A stretch of DNA of 64,000 nucleotides from Streptomyces massasporeus. Lineage in GTDB: Bacteria; Actinomycetota; Actinomycetes; Streptomycetales; Streptomycetaceae. The notes beneath the pieces were generated by a model that worked only from the letters and a program-made list of their open reading frames with translations, was not told the origin of the DNA and ran no database searches. The position numbers and the translations under genes are program-made. Every line of letters begins with the position of its first letter. The first letter of the stretch is position 1. Shown in pieces: positions 24,770 through 32,963 of this stretch. The DNA lies in assembly GCF_014648995.1 (NCBI RefSeq), contig NZ_BMSE01000008.1, positions 247,384-311,383 of the forward strand, in the 5' to 3' direction.

Positions 24770-25669
24770 ATGGCGCGACGCATCGACGTGACCGGGACGG
24801 GCGGCGTACGCCTGGCGGCCTGGGAGTTCGGCGACCCGCCCAAGACCGATCCGGCGCAGGACGGCCAGGGGGCGCACGCCGGGCACACCGCACCGGAGGG
24901 CTCCCCGAGCGTGCTGTTACTGCACGGCCTCATGGGCCGCGCGTCGCACTGGGCGTCCACCGCCCGCTGGCTCTCCGCGCGCTACCGCGCGGTCGCCCTC
25001 GATCAGCGCGGCCACGGCCGCAGTGACAAACCCCCGCAGGGCTCCTTCACGCGGGACGCCTACGTCGACGACGCCGAGGCCGCCCTGGAGCAGCTGGGCC
25101 TCGCCCCGGTCGTCCTCATCGGCCACGCCATGGGCGCGCTGACCGCCTGGCAGCTCGCCGCCAAGCGTCCCGACCTGGTGCGCGGGCTGATCATCTGCGA
25201 CATGCGGGCGTCCGCGCTCGGCGCCGCCTCCCAGCGCGAGTGGGGCCAGTGGTTCGAGTCCTGGCCGCTGCCCTTCGCCACCCTCGCCGACGTCCGCAAG
25301 TGGTTCGGCGAGGACGACCCCTGGGTGGAGCGGCCCAATCCGGCCCGCGGTGAGTTCTACGCCGAGGTGATGGCCGAGTCCCCGGACGGCTGGCGTCCGG
25401 TCTTCGAACCGGAGCAGATGCTCCGCTCCCGCGAGACATGGGTCTACGACGCGCACTGGGAGGAGCTGACCCAGGTCCGCTGCCCCACCCTGGTCCTGCG
25501 CGGCCTGGACGGCGAGCTGGGCCGCGCCGAGGCCCAGGAGATGGTCCGGGTCCTGCCCCGCGGCCAGTACGCGGAGGTCGCCGACGCCGGCCACCTGGTG
25601 CACTACGACCAGCCGGAGGCCTGGCGCGCCGCCATCGAACCGTTCCTGGACTCGCTGGGCGACAGCTGA
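24770..25669 (+). CDS. alpha/beta-hydrolase fold protein with Ala at the nucleophile position
   Basis: A 299-aa alpha/beta-hydrolase-fold protein. Seen: LLLHGLMGRASHW (oxyanion hole, about residue 45), ALDQRGHGRSD, the nucleophile elbow, the acid strand LVLRGLDGELGRAE and the His region DAGHLVHYD. The elbow, normally G-x-S-x-G, reads GHAMG: Ala120 (codon GCC at 25127-25129) replaces the serine, so standard ester hydrolysis is unlikely while the other triad positions look kept. It may be a non-hydrolytic enzyme or a binding protein. The ATG at 24770 follows TTGGGGGG. A perfect hairpin overlaps its stop. Confidence 0.85.
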   Translation: MARRIDVTGTGGVRLAAWEFGDPPKTDPAQDGQGAHAGHTAPEGSPSVLLLHGLMGRASHWASTARWLSARYRAVALDQRGHGRSDKPPQGSFTRDAYVDDAEAALEQLGLAPVVLIGHAMGALTAWQLAAKRPDLVRGLIICDMRASALGAASQREWGQWFESWPLPFATLADVRKWFGEDDPWVERPNPARGEFYAEVMAESPDGWRPVFEPEQMLRSRETWVYDAHWEELTQVRCPTLVLRGLDGELGRAEAQEMVRVLPRGQYAEVADAGHLVHYDQPEAWRAAIEPFLDSLGDS

Positions 25670-25695
25670 CACCGGCTCCCGGGGCCGGTGTCAGC
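25665..25695 (+). terminator. terminator hairpin overlapping the hydrolase stop
   Basis: A 12-bp perfect stem (GCTGACACCGGC with GCCGGTGTCAGC) and a 7-base loop. The TGA stop lies in the left arm. It is the first of a series of terminator-like elements reaching to 25925. Confidence 0.75.
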
Positions 25696-25944
25696 CCCTC
25701 GCTCACCGCCTCCGGCCTCCGGAGGCCGGCTCAGCCCTTGCTGACCGTCTCCGGTCTTTGCGGGCCTGCCGAGCCCTTGCCGACCGCCTCCGGTCTTTGC
25801 GGGCCTGCCGAGCCCTTGCCGACCGCCTCCGGTCTTTGCGGGCCTGCCGAGCCCTTGCCGACCGCCTCCGGCTTTTTTGCAGGCCGGCTCAGTTGCTGAC
25901 CGTCTCCGGCCTCCGGAGGCCGGTGTCACCCCTTGCTGACCGCG
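25692..25944. repeat. 39-bp tandem repeat array of terminator-like units between convergent genes
   Basis: About seven units begin near 25692, 25732, 25771, 25810, 25849, 25889 and 25926. Units 3 and 4 are identical 39-mers and unit 5 diverges only in its 3' half. Three successive hairpins, GACCG-N4-CGGTC followed by TTT, sit at 25743, 25782 and 25821, exactly 39 bp apart, and a fourth (25857-25872) is followed by six Ts. Two copies of the 18-bp palindrome CCGGCCTCCGGAGGCCGG occur near 25716 and 25903. The last unit is the 3' end of the ABC permease (codons VSKG-stop), so the array seems to have grown by copying a gene end. Confidence 0.75.
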
Positions 25945-27518
25945 GCCAGGATCTCCGGCAGCCGCCGGGCCGTCCGCGGAGCGGCCAGTTTCAGCCCCGC
26001 CGCCGTGAGCACCGCCCCGTAGGCCGTGCCCGCCGGCAGCAGCAGCCACGTCCAGTCGTCGCCGTCCGCGCTCACGTTCAGCCAGATCGTGAGCGCGATG
26101 ACGGGCGCGCACAGCAGGGCGGCCGCCATCATCCCGCCGAAGATGGAGATCCAGGCGAGCCCGGTCTGCCCGGGGGCGACGTTCTTGTAACCCTCCTGCG
26201 GGATGGAGTAGGGGAAGCGGGCAGACGTCCACGCCCCGGTCGCGAGCATCGCGCCGAGCAGCGCGAAGGACAGCCCCAGAGCCTCGGGCAGCCGCCGCCA
26301 GTCGCCCAGCATGGCCGTCGTCACAACCGTCACGAGCGTGGCGTACGGCAGCGTGATCAGCAGCAGGGCGTACGCCCGGGCGCGCAGTTCGACGTAGGCG
26401 TCACGCGCCGAGGAGATCGTCATCGCGACCATCCAGAACGCCGAGGTGTCCTGCCCGAACTGGTTGTACATCTGGATGCCGAGCATCCCGGCGGCGAAGC
26501 ACGCGAAGTACACCGACCCGGTGCCCTGCCAGGCGTTGAACACCGGCACGATCAGCCCGATGGCCAGCGACGTCACCCAGGCGGCCTTGGTCTTCGGATC
26601 GCGCCACACGTACCGCAGGCTGCGGTCCATGACCGTGCCCGTACGGCCCGCGGGCAGCAGCCGCGCGAGCCCGGTCGACGAGCGCTCCTTCGCGGCCGAC
26701 TCGGCGCTCGGCAGGGTGGAGCCGTCGGGCGAGGTCATCAGCCGCGTCAGATGCCGCGACCAGAGCGCGAGCAGCGCCACCAGCGCACCCGCGCTCAGCG
26801 CCAGTTGCGCGACGGCCCGACCGTACGAGCCCTCGCTCACCGCGTGCACGGCCCCGATCGCCGACGCGGGCGGCACCCACTGGAGCACCTCGGCCGCCGG
26901 GTCGAGCTCGCCCAGCCCGGACGCCCCGAGCCGTTGCGCGCCGAAGTTGACGATCTGCGCCCCGATGGCGATGACGAGCCCGCTGAGCACCGCGAGGTCC
27001 CGCCCCTTGCGGCTGGTCAGCAGCCGTACGTTGGCGGCGGCGACGGCCCGCGCGAGGGCCACGCACACCAGCAGCGCGAGGACGACGGCGACGGCACCGA
27101 CGGCGAACGCCGCCCCGCCCCGCGCCACCGCGATCACGGAACCGACCAGCAGACACAGCGTGAACAACGGCCCGATGCCCACCAGCGAGGCCGTGAGCAG
27201 CGCCCGCACCAGCGGCCGGGGCCGCAGCGGCAGCATCACCAGCCGGGTCGGGTCCAGGGTCTCGTCACCGCTGGGGAAGAACAGCGGCATCACCGCCCAG
27301 CCGAGCCCCAGCACCGCCACCGCCAGCACGACCACCGACTCGGCGTGCGCGTGCCCGCGCAGCGCGATCAGGCCGATCAGCTGGAGCGCGGCGAAGAGCA
27401 GGGCGAAGACGGCCGAGGTGATGTAGGCGGCCTTCCGCCCGCCGGACTGCCGCAGCCCGTTGCGCAGCAGCGACAGCTTCAGCCGTACGAAGACCGGGGT
27501 GATCGCGGGGGCGCTCAC
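25926..27518 (-). CDS. ABC transporter permease (large, transporter-type)
   Basis: A 530-aa integral membrane protein with about twelve hydrophobic segments, the size of ABC-2-like exporters with two permease halves in one chain. Hydrophobic blocks include AAYITSAVFALLFAALQLIG near residue 29, SVVVLAVAVLGLGWAVMPLF near 62 and LLITLPYATLVTVVTTAMLG in the C-terminal half. The GTG start overlaps the ATPase stop by 4 bp, so the two subunits are translationally coupled. Transported substrate unknown. The last codons overlap the 39-bp tandem array. Confidence 0.85.
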   Translation of the reverse strand: MSAPAITPVFVRLKLSLLRNGLRQSGGRKAAYITSAVFALLFAALQLIGLIALRGHAHAESVVVLAVAVLGLGWAVMPLFFPSGDETLDPTRLVMLPLRPRPLVRALLTASLVGIGPLFTLCLLVGSVIAVARGGAAFAVGAVAVVLALLVCVALARAVAAANVRLLTSRKGRDLAVLSGLVIAIGAQIVNFGAQRLGASGLGELDPAAEVLQWVPPASAIGAVHAVSEGSYGRAVAQLALSAGALVALLALWSRHLTRLMTSPDGSTLPSAESAAKERSSTGLARLLPAGRTGTVMDRSLRYVWRDPKTKAAWVTSLAIGLIVPVFNAWQGTGSVYFACFAAGMLGIQMYNQFGQDTSAFWMVAMTISSARDAYVELRARAYALLLITLPYATLVTVVTTAMLGDWRRLPEALGLSFALLGAMLATGAWTSARFPYSIPQEGYKNVAPGQTGLAWISIFGGMMAAALLCAPVIALTIWLNVSADGDDWTWLLLPAGTAYGAVLTAAGLKLAAPRTARRLPEILAAVSKG

Positions 27519-28306
27519 CGCGACCCGCCGCCCAGCCAGTCCAGGTCGGACCCGGCGTCCCGGCTCTGGGCGCCGACGAGTTCGAGGAACGCCCGCTGCA
27601 ACGACGGTGCGTCCCCGCGCACCTCGGCGAGCGTGCCGGTGGCGCGGATCCGCCCGGCGGCCATGACGGCGACCCAGTCGCACAACGACTCGACGAGTTC
27701 CATGACGTGGGAAGAGAACACGACCGTGGCGCCCGAGGCCGTGTACCGCTCCAGGACGCCCCGGATGGTCTGCGCGGAGACGGGGTCGACTCCCTCGAAC
27801 GGCTCGTCCAGGAACAGCACTTCGGGATTGTGGAGGAGAGCGGTGGCGAGCCCGATCTTCTTGCGCATGCCGGTCGAGTAGTCGACGACCAGCTTGTGCT
27901 GGGCGCCGGCCAGGTCGAGGACGTCGAGGAGCTGCGTGGCCCGCTTGTCGACCTCGGCACCGGGCAGCCCGCGCAACCGCCCCGTGTACGCCAGCAGTTC
28001 CCGCCCCGACAGCCGCTCGAACAGCCGCAGCCCCTCCGGCAGCACCCCGATCCGGGCCTTCACCTCGACGGGGTCCCGCCACACGTCGTGCCCGACCACC
28101 TCGACGGTTCCGTGGTCGGGCCGGAGCAGCCCGGTCACCATCGACAAGGTGGTGGTCTTCCCGGCCCCGTTCGGCCCGACGAGCCCGATGAACTTGCCCG
28201 CGGGCAACTCGAGATCGACCCCGGCAACAGCGACCTGCTGCCCGAACCGCTTCCAGAGCCCCCGCACACGCACAGCGCTGGATCCCACCGCGCCTCCCTC
28301 CGTCAC
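27515..28306 (-). CDS. ABC transporter ATP-binding protein
   Basis: A 263-aa ABC ATPase of the exporter (ABC-2/CcmA-like) class. Walker A GPNGAGKTT (about residue 46), the Q-loop region RIGVLPEGLRLFERL, the signature YSTGMRKKIGLATAL (about 144) and Walker B EVLFLDEPFEGVDP (about 164) are intact, with the switch His in VVFSSHVMELVE. It powers the permease encoded immediately downstream. It starts the operon; a dispersed repeat separates it from the prim-pol gene. Confidence 0.92.
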   Translation of the reverse strand: MTEGGAVGSSAVRVRGLWKRFGQQVAVAGVDLELPAGKFIGLVGPNGAGKTTTLSMVTGLLRPDHGTVEVVGHDVWRDPVEVKARIGVLPEGLRLFERLSGRELLAYTGRLRGLPGAEVDKRATQLLDVLDLAGAQHKLVVDYSTGMRKKIGLATALLHNPEVLFLDEPFEGVDPVSAQTIRGVLERYTASGATVVFSSHVMELVESLCDWVAVMAAGRIRATGTLAEVRGDAPSLQRAFLELVGAQSRDAGSDLDWLGGGSR

Positions 28307-28335
28307 CTTGCACCCTACGGTGGGGGATCGCGCTC

Positions 28336-28370
28336 AGGGGCGCGGGGAACTGCGCGATCAACCACACACG
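28336..28370 (+). repeat. dispersed intergenic repeat, copy 2
   Basis: Same orientation as the copy at 12673: AGGGGCGCGGGGAACTGCGC followed by GATCAACCAC. It sits between the ABC ATPase start and the 3' end of the prim-pol gene. Confidence 0.75.
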
Positions 28371-28414
28371 ACCCGAAGCCGCCGACGACGAGGAACCACG
28401 CAGACGATCAGGCG

Positions 28415-29092
28415 CTACCGATCCCGCCCGCACGCATACGCCAACGGCGAGATCAACTCCTCCGCATCCGGCAGCCACCGATTCGCCGGAGTCGGCCGGC
28501 AGGCCCACTGCACAGCCCCCCGGGACCCGAACCGCGTAGGCGGCGCAGCCACATACGCCCCCTCACCCAGCACCGTCAGATCCAGCGACGACACCGACCA
28601 CCCCAGCTTCCGCACCAGGTCGGGCACCTTCACCCCGGCCCCCGGCAGCACGAAGAACTCCATCCGCCGATCCGGCGTGAGCGTCACCGGCCCGAGCGTC
28701 AGCTCCATCCGCTCCATCCGGGCCAGCGCGAGGAACCCGGCCGTCTCCGGCACGGAGAGCGCGTCGAACGTCCGCCCCGTCGGCAGCAGGATCGACGCGG
28801 TCGGCTGCTTCTGCCACATCCGCCGTGCGACCGTCGCACTGCCCGTCGCCTGCGTCGCCCAGTCCGGACGCGCCGGGTGCGACCCCGGCGCCGGACACGC
28901 CGCGTCACCGCAGGAGCAGCGCTGACTCCCGTCGACGGCTTCCAGCCAGGTGCCGGGGAACACGTCCCAGTGGCGCTCCTCGGCGTAGCGAACAGCGGTC
29001 TCCAGCAGCGATTCCCCGCGCTGCTTCGGGATCTGAGCGGCTTCGGTGCCGGCGATCGTCTCTTCCACGATGAACACAACTCTGGTCGTCAC
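28415..29092 (-). CDS. bifunctional DNA primase/polymerase-type (prim-pol N-terminal) protein
   Basis: A protein of up to 225 aa matching the small Streptomyces proteins annotated as bifunctional DNA primase/polymerase. Seen: ETAVRYAEERHWDVFPGTWL, a Cys-rich CSCGDAACPAPGSHPARPDW (about residue 59-78, typical of the family), then a core with TASILLPTGRTFDALSVPE. The polymerase acidic residues are not obvious, so it may be a degenerate, possibly regulatory prim-pol. The GTG at 29092 is the longest start; a GTG eight codons later (29068) is also plausible. It is divergent from the XRE/TPR regulator. Confidence 0.75.
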   Translation of the reverse strand: MTTRVVFIVEETIAGTEAAQIPKQRGESLLETAVRYAEERHWDVFPGTWLEAVDGSQRCSCGDAACPAPGSHPARPDWATQATGSATVARRMWQKQPTASILLPTGRTFDALSVPETAGFLALARMERMELTLGPVTLTPDRRMEFFVLPGAGVKVPDLVRKLGWSVSSLDLTVLGEGAYVAAPPTRFGSRGAVQWACRPTPANRWLPDAEELISPLAYACGRDR

Positions 29093-29383
29093 CAGGGGTT
29101 ACGCCCGCCCGCGTGCGCGGGGGAGAGCATCGCCCCTGTTCCCGGGGCGCATGGGTGCATGTGCGGGGGCGCGCAGGAGGAACCGTGGCCGGAGCTGGGT
29201 AGCCACGAGTGGGGCCGGCAACAGCCGTTACCCCGGCATTCCTCACATGCCTCGCATTTTCGCCTGGTCGGCGGGGCATTGATCTTCACGGCCGGATCTT
29301 TTCGCTGGGACGTGAGGGGTTCGGCCGCGGAAGACACGTCAACTCGGTGCGTGGGCAGGCACCGCAGCCACAGGGGGTACGCC

Positions 29384-30769
29384 ATGGCCGCAAGGCCGCT
29401 CGTCGCCAGGCAGCCGAACGAACGGCTCCAGGCGCTCATCCAGGAAGCCGGATGCTCCAACGCCGGCCTGGCCCGCCGGGTCAACATGTGCGGTGCCGAG
29501 CACGGCCTCGACCTGCGCTACGACAAGACGTCGGTGGCGCGATGGCTGCGCGGGCAGCAGCCACGGGGCCGGGCCCCGGCGATCATCGCCGAGGCCCTGG
29601 GCCGCAAACTCGGCCGTACGGTCACGATCGACGAGATCGGCATGGCCAACGGCAAGAACCTCGCCTCGGGCGTGGGCCTGCAGTTCTCGCCGACGGTACT
29701 GGGGGCCATCGAGCAGGTCTGCGAGCTGTGGCGCAGCGACGTGGGGCGGCGGGACTTCCTGTCCGGCTCCTCCGTCGCCGCGTCCGCGCTGGTCGAGCCC
29801 AGCCGCGACTGGCTGATCTCCTCGCCCGACGCGCAGGTGTCGCGCACGGCGGGGCCGCGGGTGGGGCAGTCCGACGTGCAGGCGGTCCAGGCCATGACGC
29901 AGGCGCTGGTGGACCTCGACCACCAGTACGGCAGCGGGCATGTGCGGCCGGTCGTCGTGCACTACCTCAACAGCGTGGTCTCGGGGCTGCTGGCGGGTTC
30001 CTACCGGGAGGCGGTCGGGCGGGACCTGTTCGCCGCGGTGGCCCGGCTCACGGAGCTCGCCGGGTACATGGCCGTCGACACGGGGCAACCCGGCCTGGCC
30101 CAGCGCTACTACATCCAGGCGCTGCGCCTGGCGCAGGCCGCCGGGGACCGCGGCTACGGCGGATACGTCCTCGCCGCCTCCATGAGCCATCTCGCCGCGC
30201 AGCTCGGAAACCCGCGGGAGATCGCGCAGTTGGCGCGGGCGGCGCAGGAGGGGGCGCGGGGGCGCGTGTCGCCGCGGGCGGAGTCCATGTTCCTCGCGGC
30301 GGAGGCGCGCGGGCACGCCCTCATGGGCGACGTGCGCGCCGCCCAGTCCTCGGCAGGGCGCGCGGTGAGCGCCCTGGAGGCGGCCGACCCGGCCGCCGGG
30401 GACGACCCGGTGTGGATCGCGCACTTCGACGAGGCGTATCTGGCCGACGAGTTGGCGCACTGCCACCGGGATCTCGGGCAGGCCGAGGCGGCGGCCCGGT
30501 GCGCGCAGGAGTCGCTGGCCGGGCACCCCGAGACGCGGGCGCGCCGCCGGGCCATCGGATATGTGCTCTTGGCCACGGCGCAGGTGCAGCAGCGCGAGAT
30601 CGAAGAGGCGTGCGCCACAGGCATGAAGGCCGTGGAACTGCTGGAGGGGCTGCGCTCCAACCGGGGCGCCGAGTACCTGGAGGACTTCCAGCAGCGGCTG
30701 GAGCCGTACCGGGACGAGGCGGTGGTGAGGGAGTTCGGGGCGCGGCTCGACCTGCAGGCGGCGGCGTGA
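29384..30769 (+). CDS. XRE-type HTH plus TPR-like regulatory protein
   Basis: A 461-aa Streptomyces regulator. The N-terminal region has an HTH-like segment (NAGLARRVNMCGAEHGLDLR then SVARWLRGQQPRGRAPAII, about residue 24-66). The remainder is helical with tetratricopeptide-like units (YYIQALRLAQAAGDRGYGGY, about 245; LGQAEAAARCAQESLAGHPE near the C-terminus). Proteins of this type (NsdA/SCO4441-like, from memory) influence sporulation and antibiotic production, with the TPR part perhaps sensing a partner. The ATG at 29384 follows CAGGGGG. Confidence 0.82.
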   Translation: MAARPLVARQPNERLQALIQEAGCSNAGLARRVNMCGAEHGLDLRYDKTSVARWLRGQQPRGRAPAIIAEALGRKLGRTVTIDEIGMANGKNLASGVGLQFSPTVLGAIEQVCELWRSDVGRRDFLSGSSVAASALVEPSRDWLISSPDAQVSRTAGPRVGQSDVQAVQAMTQALVDLDHQYGSGHVRPVVVHYLNSVVSGLLAGSYREAVGRDLFAAVARLTELAGYMAVDTGQPGLAQRYYIQALRLAQAAGDRGYGGYVLAASMSHLAAQLGNPREIAQLARAAQEGARGRVSPRAESMFLAAEARGHALMGDVRAAQSSAGRAVSALEAADPAAGDDPVWIAHFDEAYLADELAHCHRDLGQAEAAARCAQESLAGHPETRARRRAIGYVLLATAQVQQREIEEACATGMKAVELLEGLRSNRGAEYLEDFQQRLEPYRDEAVVREFGARLDLQAAA

Positions 30770-30970
30770 ACACGGGGTCTGCGGATGCGTGAACGTGCGG
30801 CAAACGGCGGCTCGGCGCGCAGGAGGTGACATGAACAGCGCGCCGTGAGCCGGTGGTGTTACCGCGCTCACAGGGCATGAGGTCGCGCCCTGTGCTGCGT
30901 GGCACGGGGCTCTGGGGACCCGGTAGCGTGACCCGACGATTCACAAGGTCCCCCATTAGTAGGAGTCCCG

Positions 30971-32902
30971 GTGACGCAGAGTGGACAGGGCGAGGAGCCC
31001 TCGGCGCGCCCCGCGCGCGAAGGCATCGTGCTGCCCTCGGACGGTGGCGAACCCCTGCTGCCGGGCATGACGGGCGGACCCGCCGACGCCCCCGGCCGCC
31101 GGCCCGCCCCGCCGTCGACGGCCGGGCCGCAGGCCTCGGCCCCCGCGGAAGGCCAGACCTGGGGCCAGCCGTGGGGCCCCGACCGGCAGCAGACCCCGCC
31201 CGCGCCGGGCCAGACCTGGCAGTCGCAGCCCGAGCAGTGGAGCACGCCGGAGCAGCCCGCGTGGGACGCGCACCCCTCGGGAGCGCTCCCCCCGGAGGGC
31301 ACCCCGTCCCCGGGCCCCTATGCCGGCACACCCGCGCACCCCGACCCCTACGGCACGGGCCAACCGCCCGCGGGCGCCGCCGGGTACGACCCGTACAGCA
31401 CCCCCAGCGGCGCGGCCCCGCTGCCTCCCGAGGGTTCCGGCACCCCCGCGCCCGGGCAGCCGCCGCACTCCGCCGCCGGGTACGGACCCCCCGCCGGGGG
31501 CGGCCAGGCGCAGGCAGGCTCCGGGTACGGGTATCCGCAGGGGCCGGCCGCCGGTGCCTACGGCGCCGCAGCCGGGAGTGCCCAGCCGACGCAGGGTGGC
31601 TCCGGGTACGGGTATCCGCAGGGGGCCGGTCTGCCGCCCGCCGCCGGCGCGTACGGCGCCCCGGGCGGGGGAGTCCCGCAGCAGCCGGGCGCCGATGCGT
31701 ACGGGGGCGGCCTGCCGCCGGCTTCCGGTGCGTACGGCGGTGGACTGCCGCCGGCCTCGGCCGGCTACGGGTCCGCCGGAGGTGCCTCCCTGCCCCCGGC
31801 GGCCGACGAGGGGGCGACTCAGTACATACCGCCTGTCACGGGGGACGCGGCCGCCGCGGCCACGCAGTATCTGCCGTCCGTCGCGCCGTCCGCCGACGAG
31901 GGCGCGACCCAGTACATACCCCCGGTGACCCCGGGGGCCCTGCCGCCCGAGATGCCCGCGGGGGAGGACCCCGAGGCGACGCGTTTCCTCGGGACCGGGC
32001 CCCGCACCGGGGCGGGAGCCGGACCGCTGCCGCCCGCCGCCCACCCGGACGCCGAGGCGACGCAGTACATACCGCCGGTGCCCGGCGGGGACAAGCAGCC
32101 GCCCGCCGAGTTCGACAACCTCTTCCGCAGCGACCAGGGCGCCGAGAGCCCGGCCGGTGCCACCCAGCAGATGCCCCGCATCGAGCAGCCGCAGCCCCAG
32201 ACCTCGTACGGTGCTCCCCAGCCCTCCCACGCCCCGCCCGCCGGCGGCGGCCGGTCGCGCGGCGGCCGTAGCGGCTCGCGCGTGCCCGTCATCGCCGCCG
32301 TCGGCATCGGCATCGCCGTCCTCGGCGTCGGCGCGGGCGCGCTGCTCGCCGCCGGCGGAGGCGGCGGTGACGACGACAGCGGCGACAAGAAGACCGTGGC
32401 CGCCTCCGCACCCGCTACGGACGGCTCCGCCTCCCCGTCCGCCGACCCCGCCCGGGCCCAGGCGGTCGAGCTGGACAAGCTGCTCGCCGACAGCGGCAAC
32501 AGCCGCAGCACCGTGATCAACGCGGTCGCCGACGTCAAGGGCTGCGACAACCTCCCCAAGGCCGCCAAGGACCTGCGCGACGCGGCCAAGCAGCGCAACC
32601 AGCTGGTCACCCGGCTCTCCGGCATCGAGGTCGACCAGCTGCCCGACCACGCCGCGCTGACCACCGCCCTCACCAAGGCCTGGCAGGCCTCCGCCTCGGC
32701 CGACAACCACTACGCGGCCTGGGCCGACCAGACCGCCGGCAAGAAGGGCTGCAAGAAGGGCCAGGCCCGCGCCACCAACCAGACCCAGGCCGGCAACCGG
32801 GCCAGCGGCGTCGCCAGCACCGAGAAGGCGAAGGCGGCCGGGCTGTGGAACGGGATCGCGAAGAAGTACGGCCTGACCGAGCGCCAGCCGACCCAGCTGT
32901 GA
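30971..32902 (+). CDS. Pro/Gly-rich membrane protein with repeated TQYIPP motifs
   Basis: A 643-aa protein. Residues 1 to about 430 are disordered (Pro, Gly, Ala, Gln, Tyr) with GYGYPQG repeats and six Thr-centred repeats: EGATQYIPPV, AATQYLPSV, EGATQYIPPV, EATRFLG, EATQYIPPV and GATQQMP (about 31809-32170). One transmembrane segment follows (VPVIAAVGIGIAVLGVGAGA, about 437-456), then an acidic/Ser linker and an extracellular helical domain of about 150 aa with two Cys (KGCDN, KKGCKKG). Thr followed by a hydrophobic residue at +3 fits FHA-domain recognition after Ser/Thr-kinase phosphorylation. The GTG follows AGGAG. Function unknown. Confidence 0.75.
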   Translation: MTQSGQGEEPSARPAREGIVLPSDGGEPLLPGMTGGPADAPGRRPAPPSTAGPQASAPAEGQTWGQPWGPDRQQTPPAPGQTWQSQPEQWSTPEQPAWDAHPSGALPPEGTPSPGPYAGTPAHPDPYGTGQPPAGAAGYDPYSTPSGAAPLPPEGSGTPAPGQPPHSAAGYGPPAGGGQAQAGSGYGYPQGPAAGAYGAAAGSAQPTQGGSGYGYPQGAGLPPAAGAYGAPGGGVPQQPGADAYGGGLPPASGAYGGGLPPASAGYGSAGGASLPPAADEGATQYIPPVTGDAAAAATQYLPSVAPSADEGATQYIPPVTPGALPPEMPAGEDPEATRFLGTGPRTGAGAGPLPPAAHPDAEATQYIPPVPGGDKQPPAEFDNLFRSDQGAESPAGATQQMPRIEQPQPQTSYGAPQPSHAPPAGGGRSRGGRSGSRVPVIAAVGIGIAVLGVGAGALLAAGGGGGDDDSGDKKTVAASAPATDGSASPSADPARAQAVELDKLLADSGNSRSTVINAVADVKGCDNLPKAAKDLRDAAKQRNQLVTRLSGIEVDQLPDHAALTTALTKAWQASASADNHYAAWADQTAGKKGCKKGQARATNQTQAGNRASGVASTEKAKAAGLWNGIAKKYGLTERQPTQL

Positions 32903-32906
32903 CGGG

Positions 32907-32924
32907 ACGGCCCGAGCGGGCCGT
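32907..32924. terminator. convergent terminator hairpin
   Basis: ACGGCCC-gagc-GGGCCGT, a perfect 7-bp stem with a 4-base loop, lies 4 bp after the stop of the Thr-repeat membrane protein and before the oppositely oriented lipoprotein gene. Confidence 0.7.
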
Positions 32925-32963
32925 GGACTCACACGGGAGGGACGAGCCGGCGGGCGGGGACGC

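Noticed and set aside
25603..26232. Minus-strand ORF with 13-aa repeats (GGGRQGLGRPAKT) over the tandem array
   Set aside because: The in-frame repeat follows from the 39-bp period; it overlaps the permease gene end out of frame and has no start signal.
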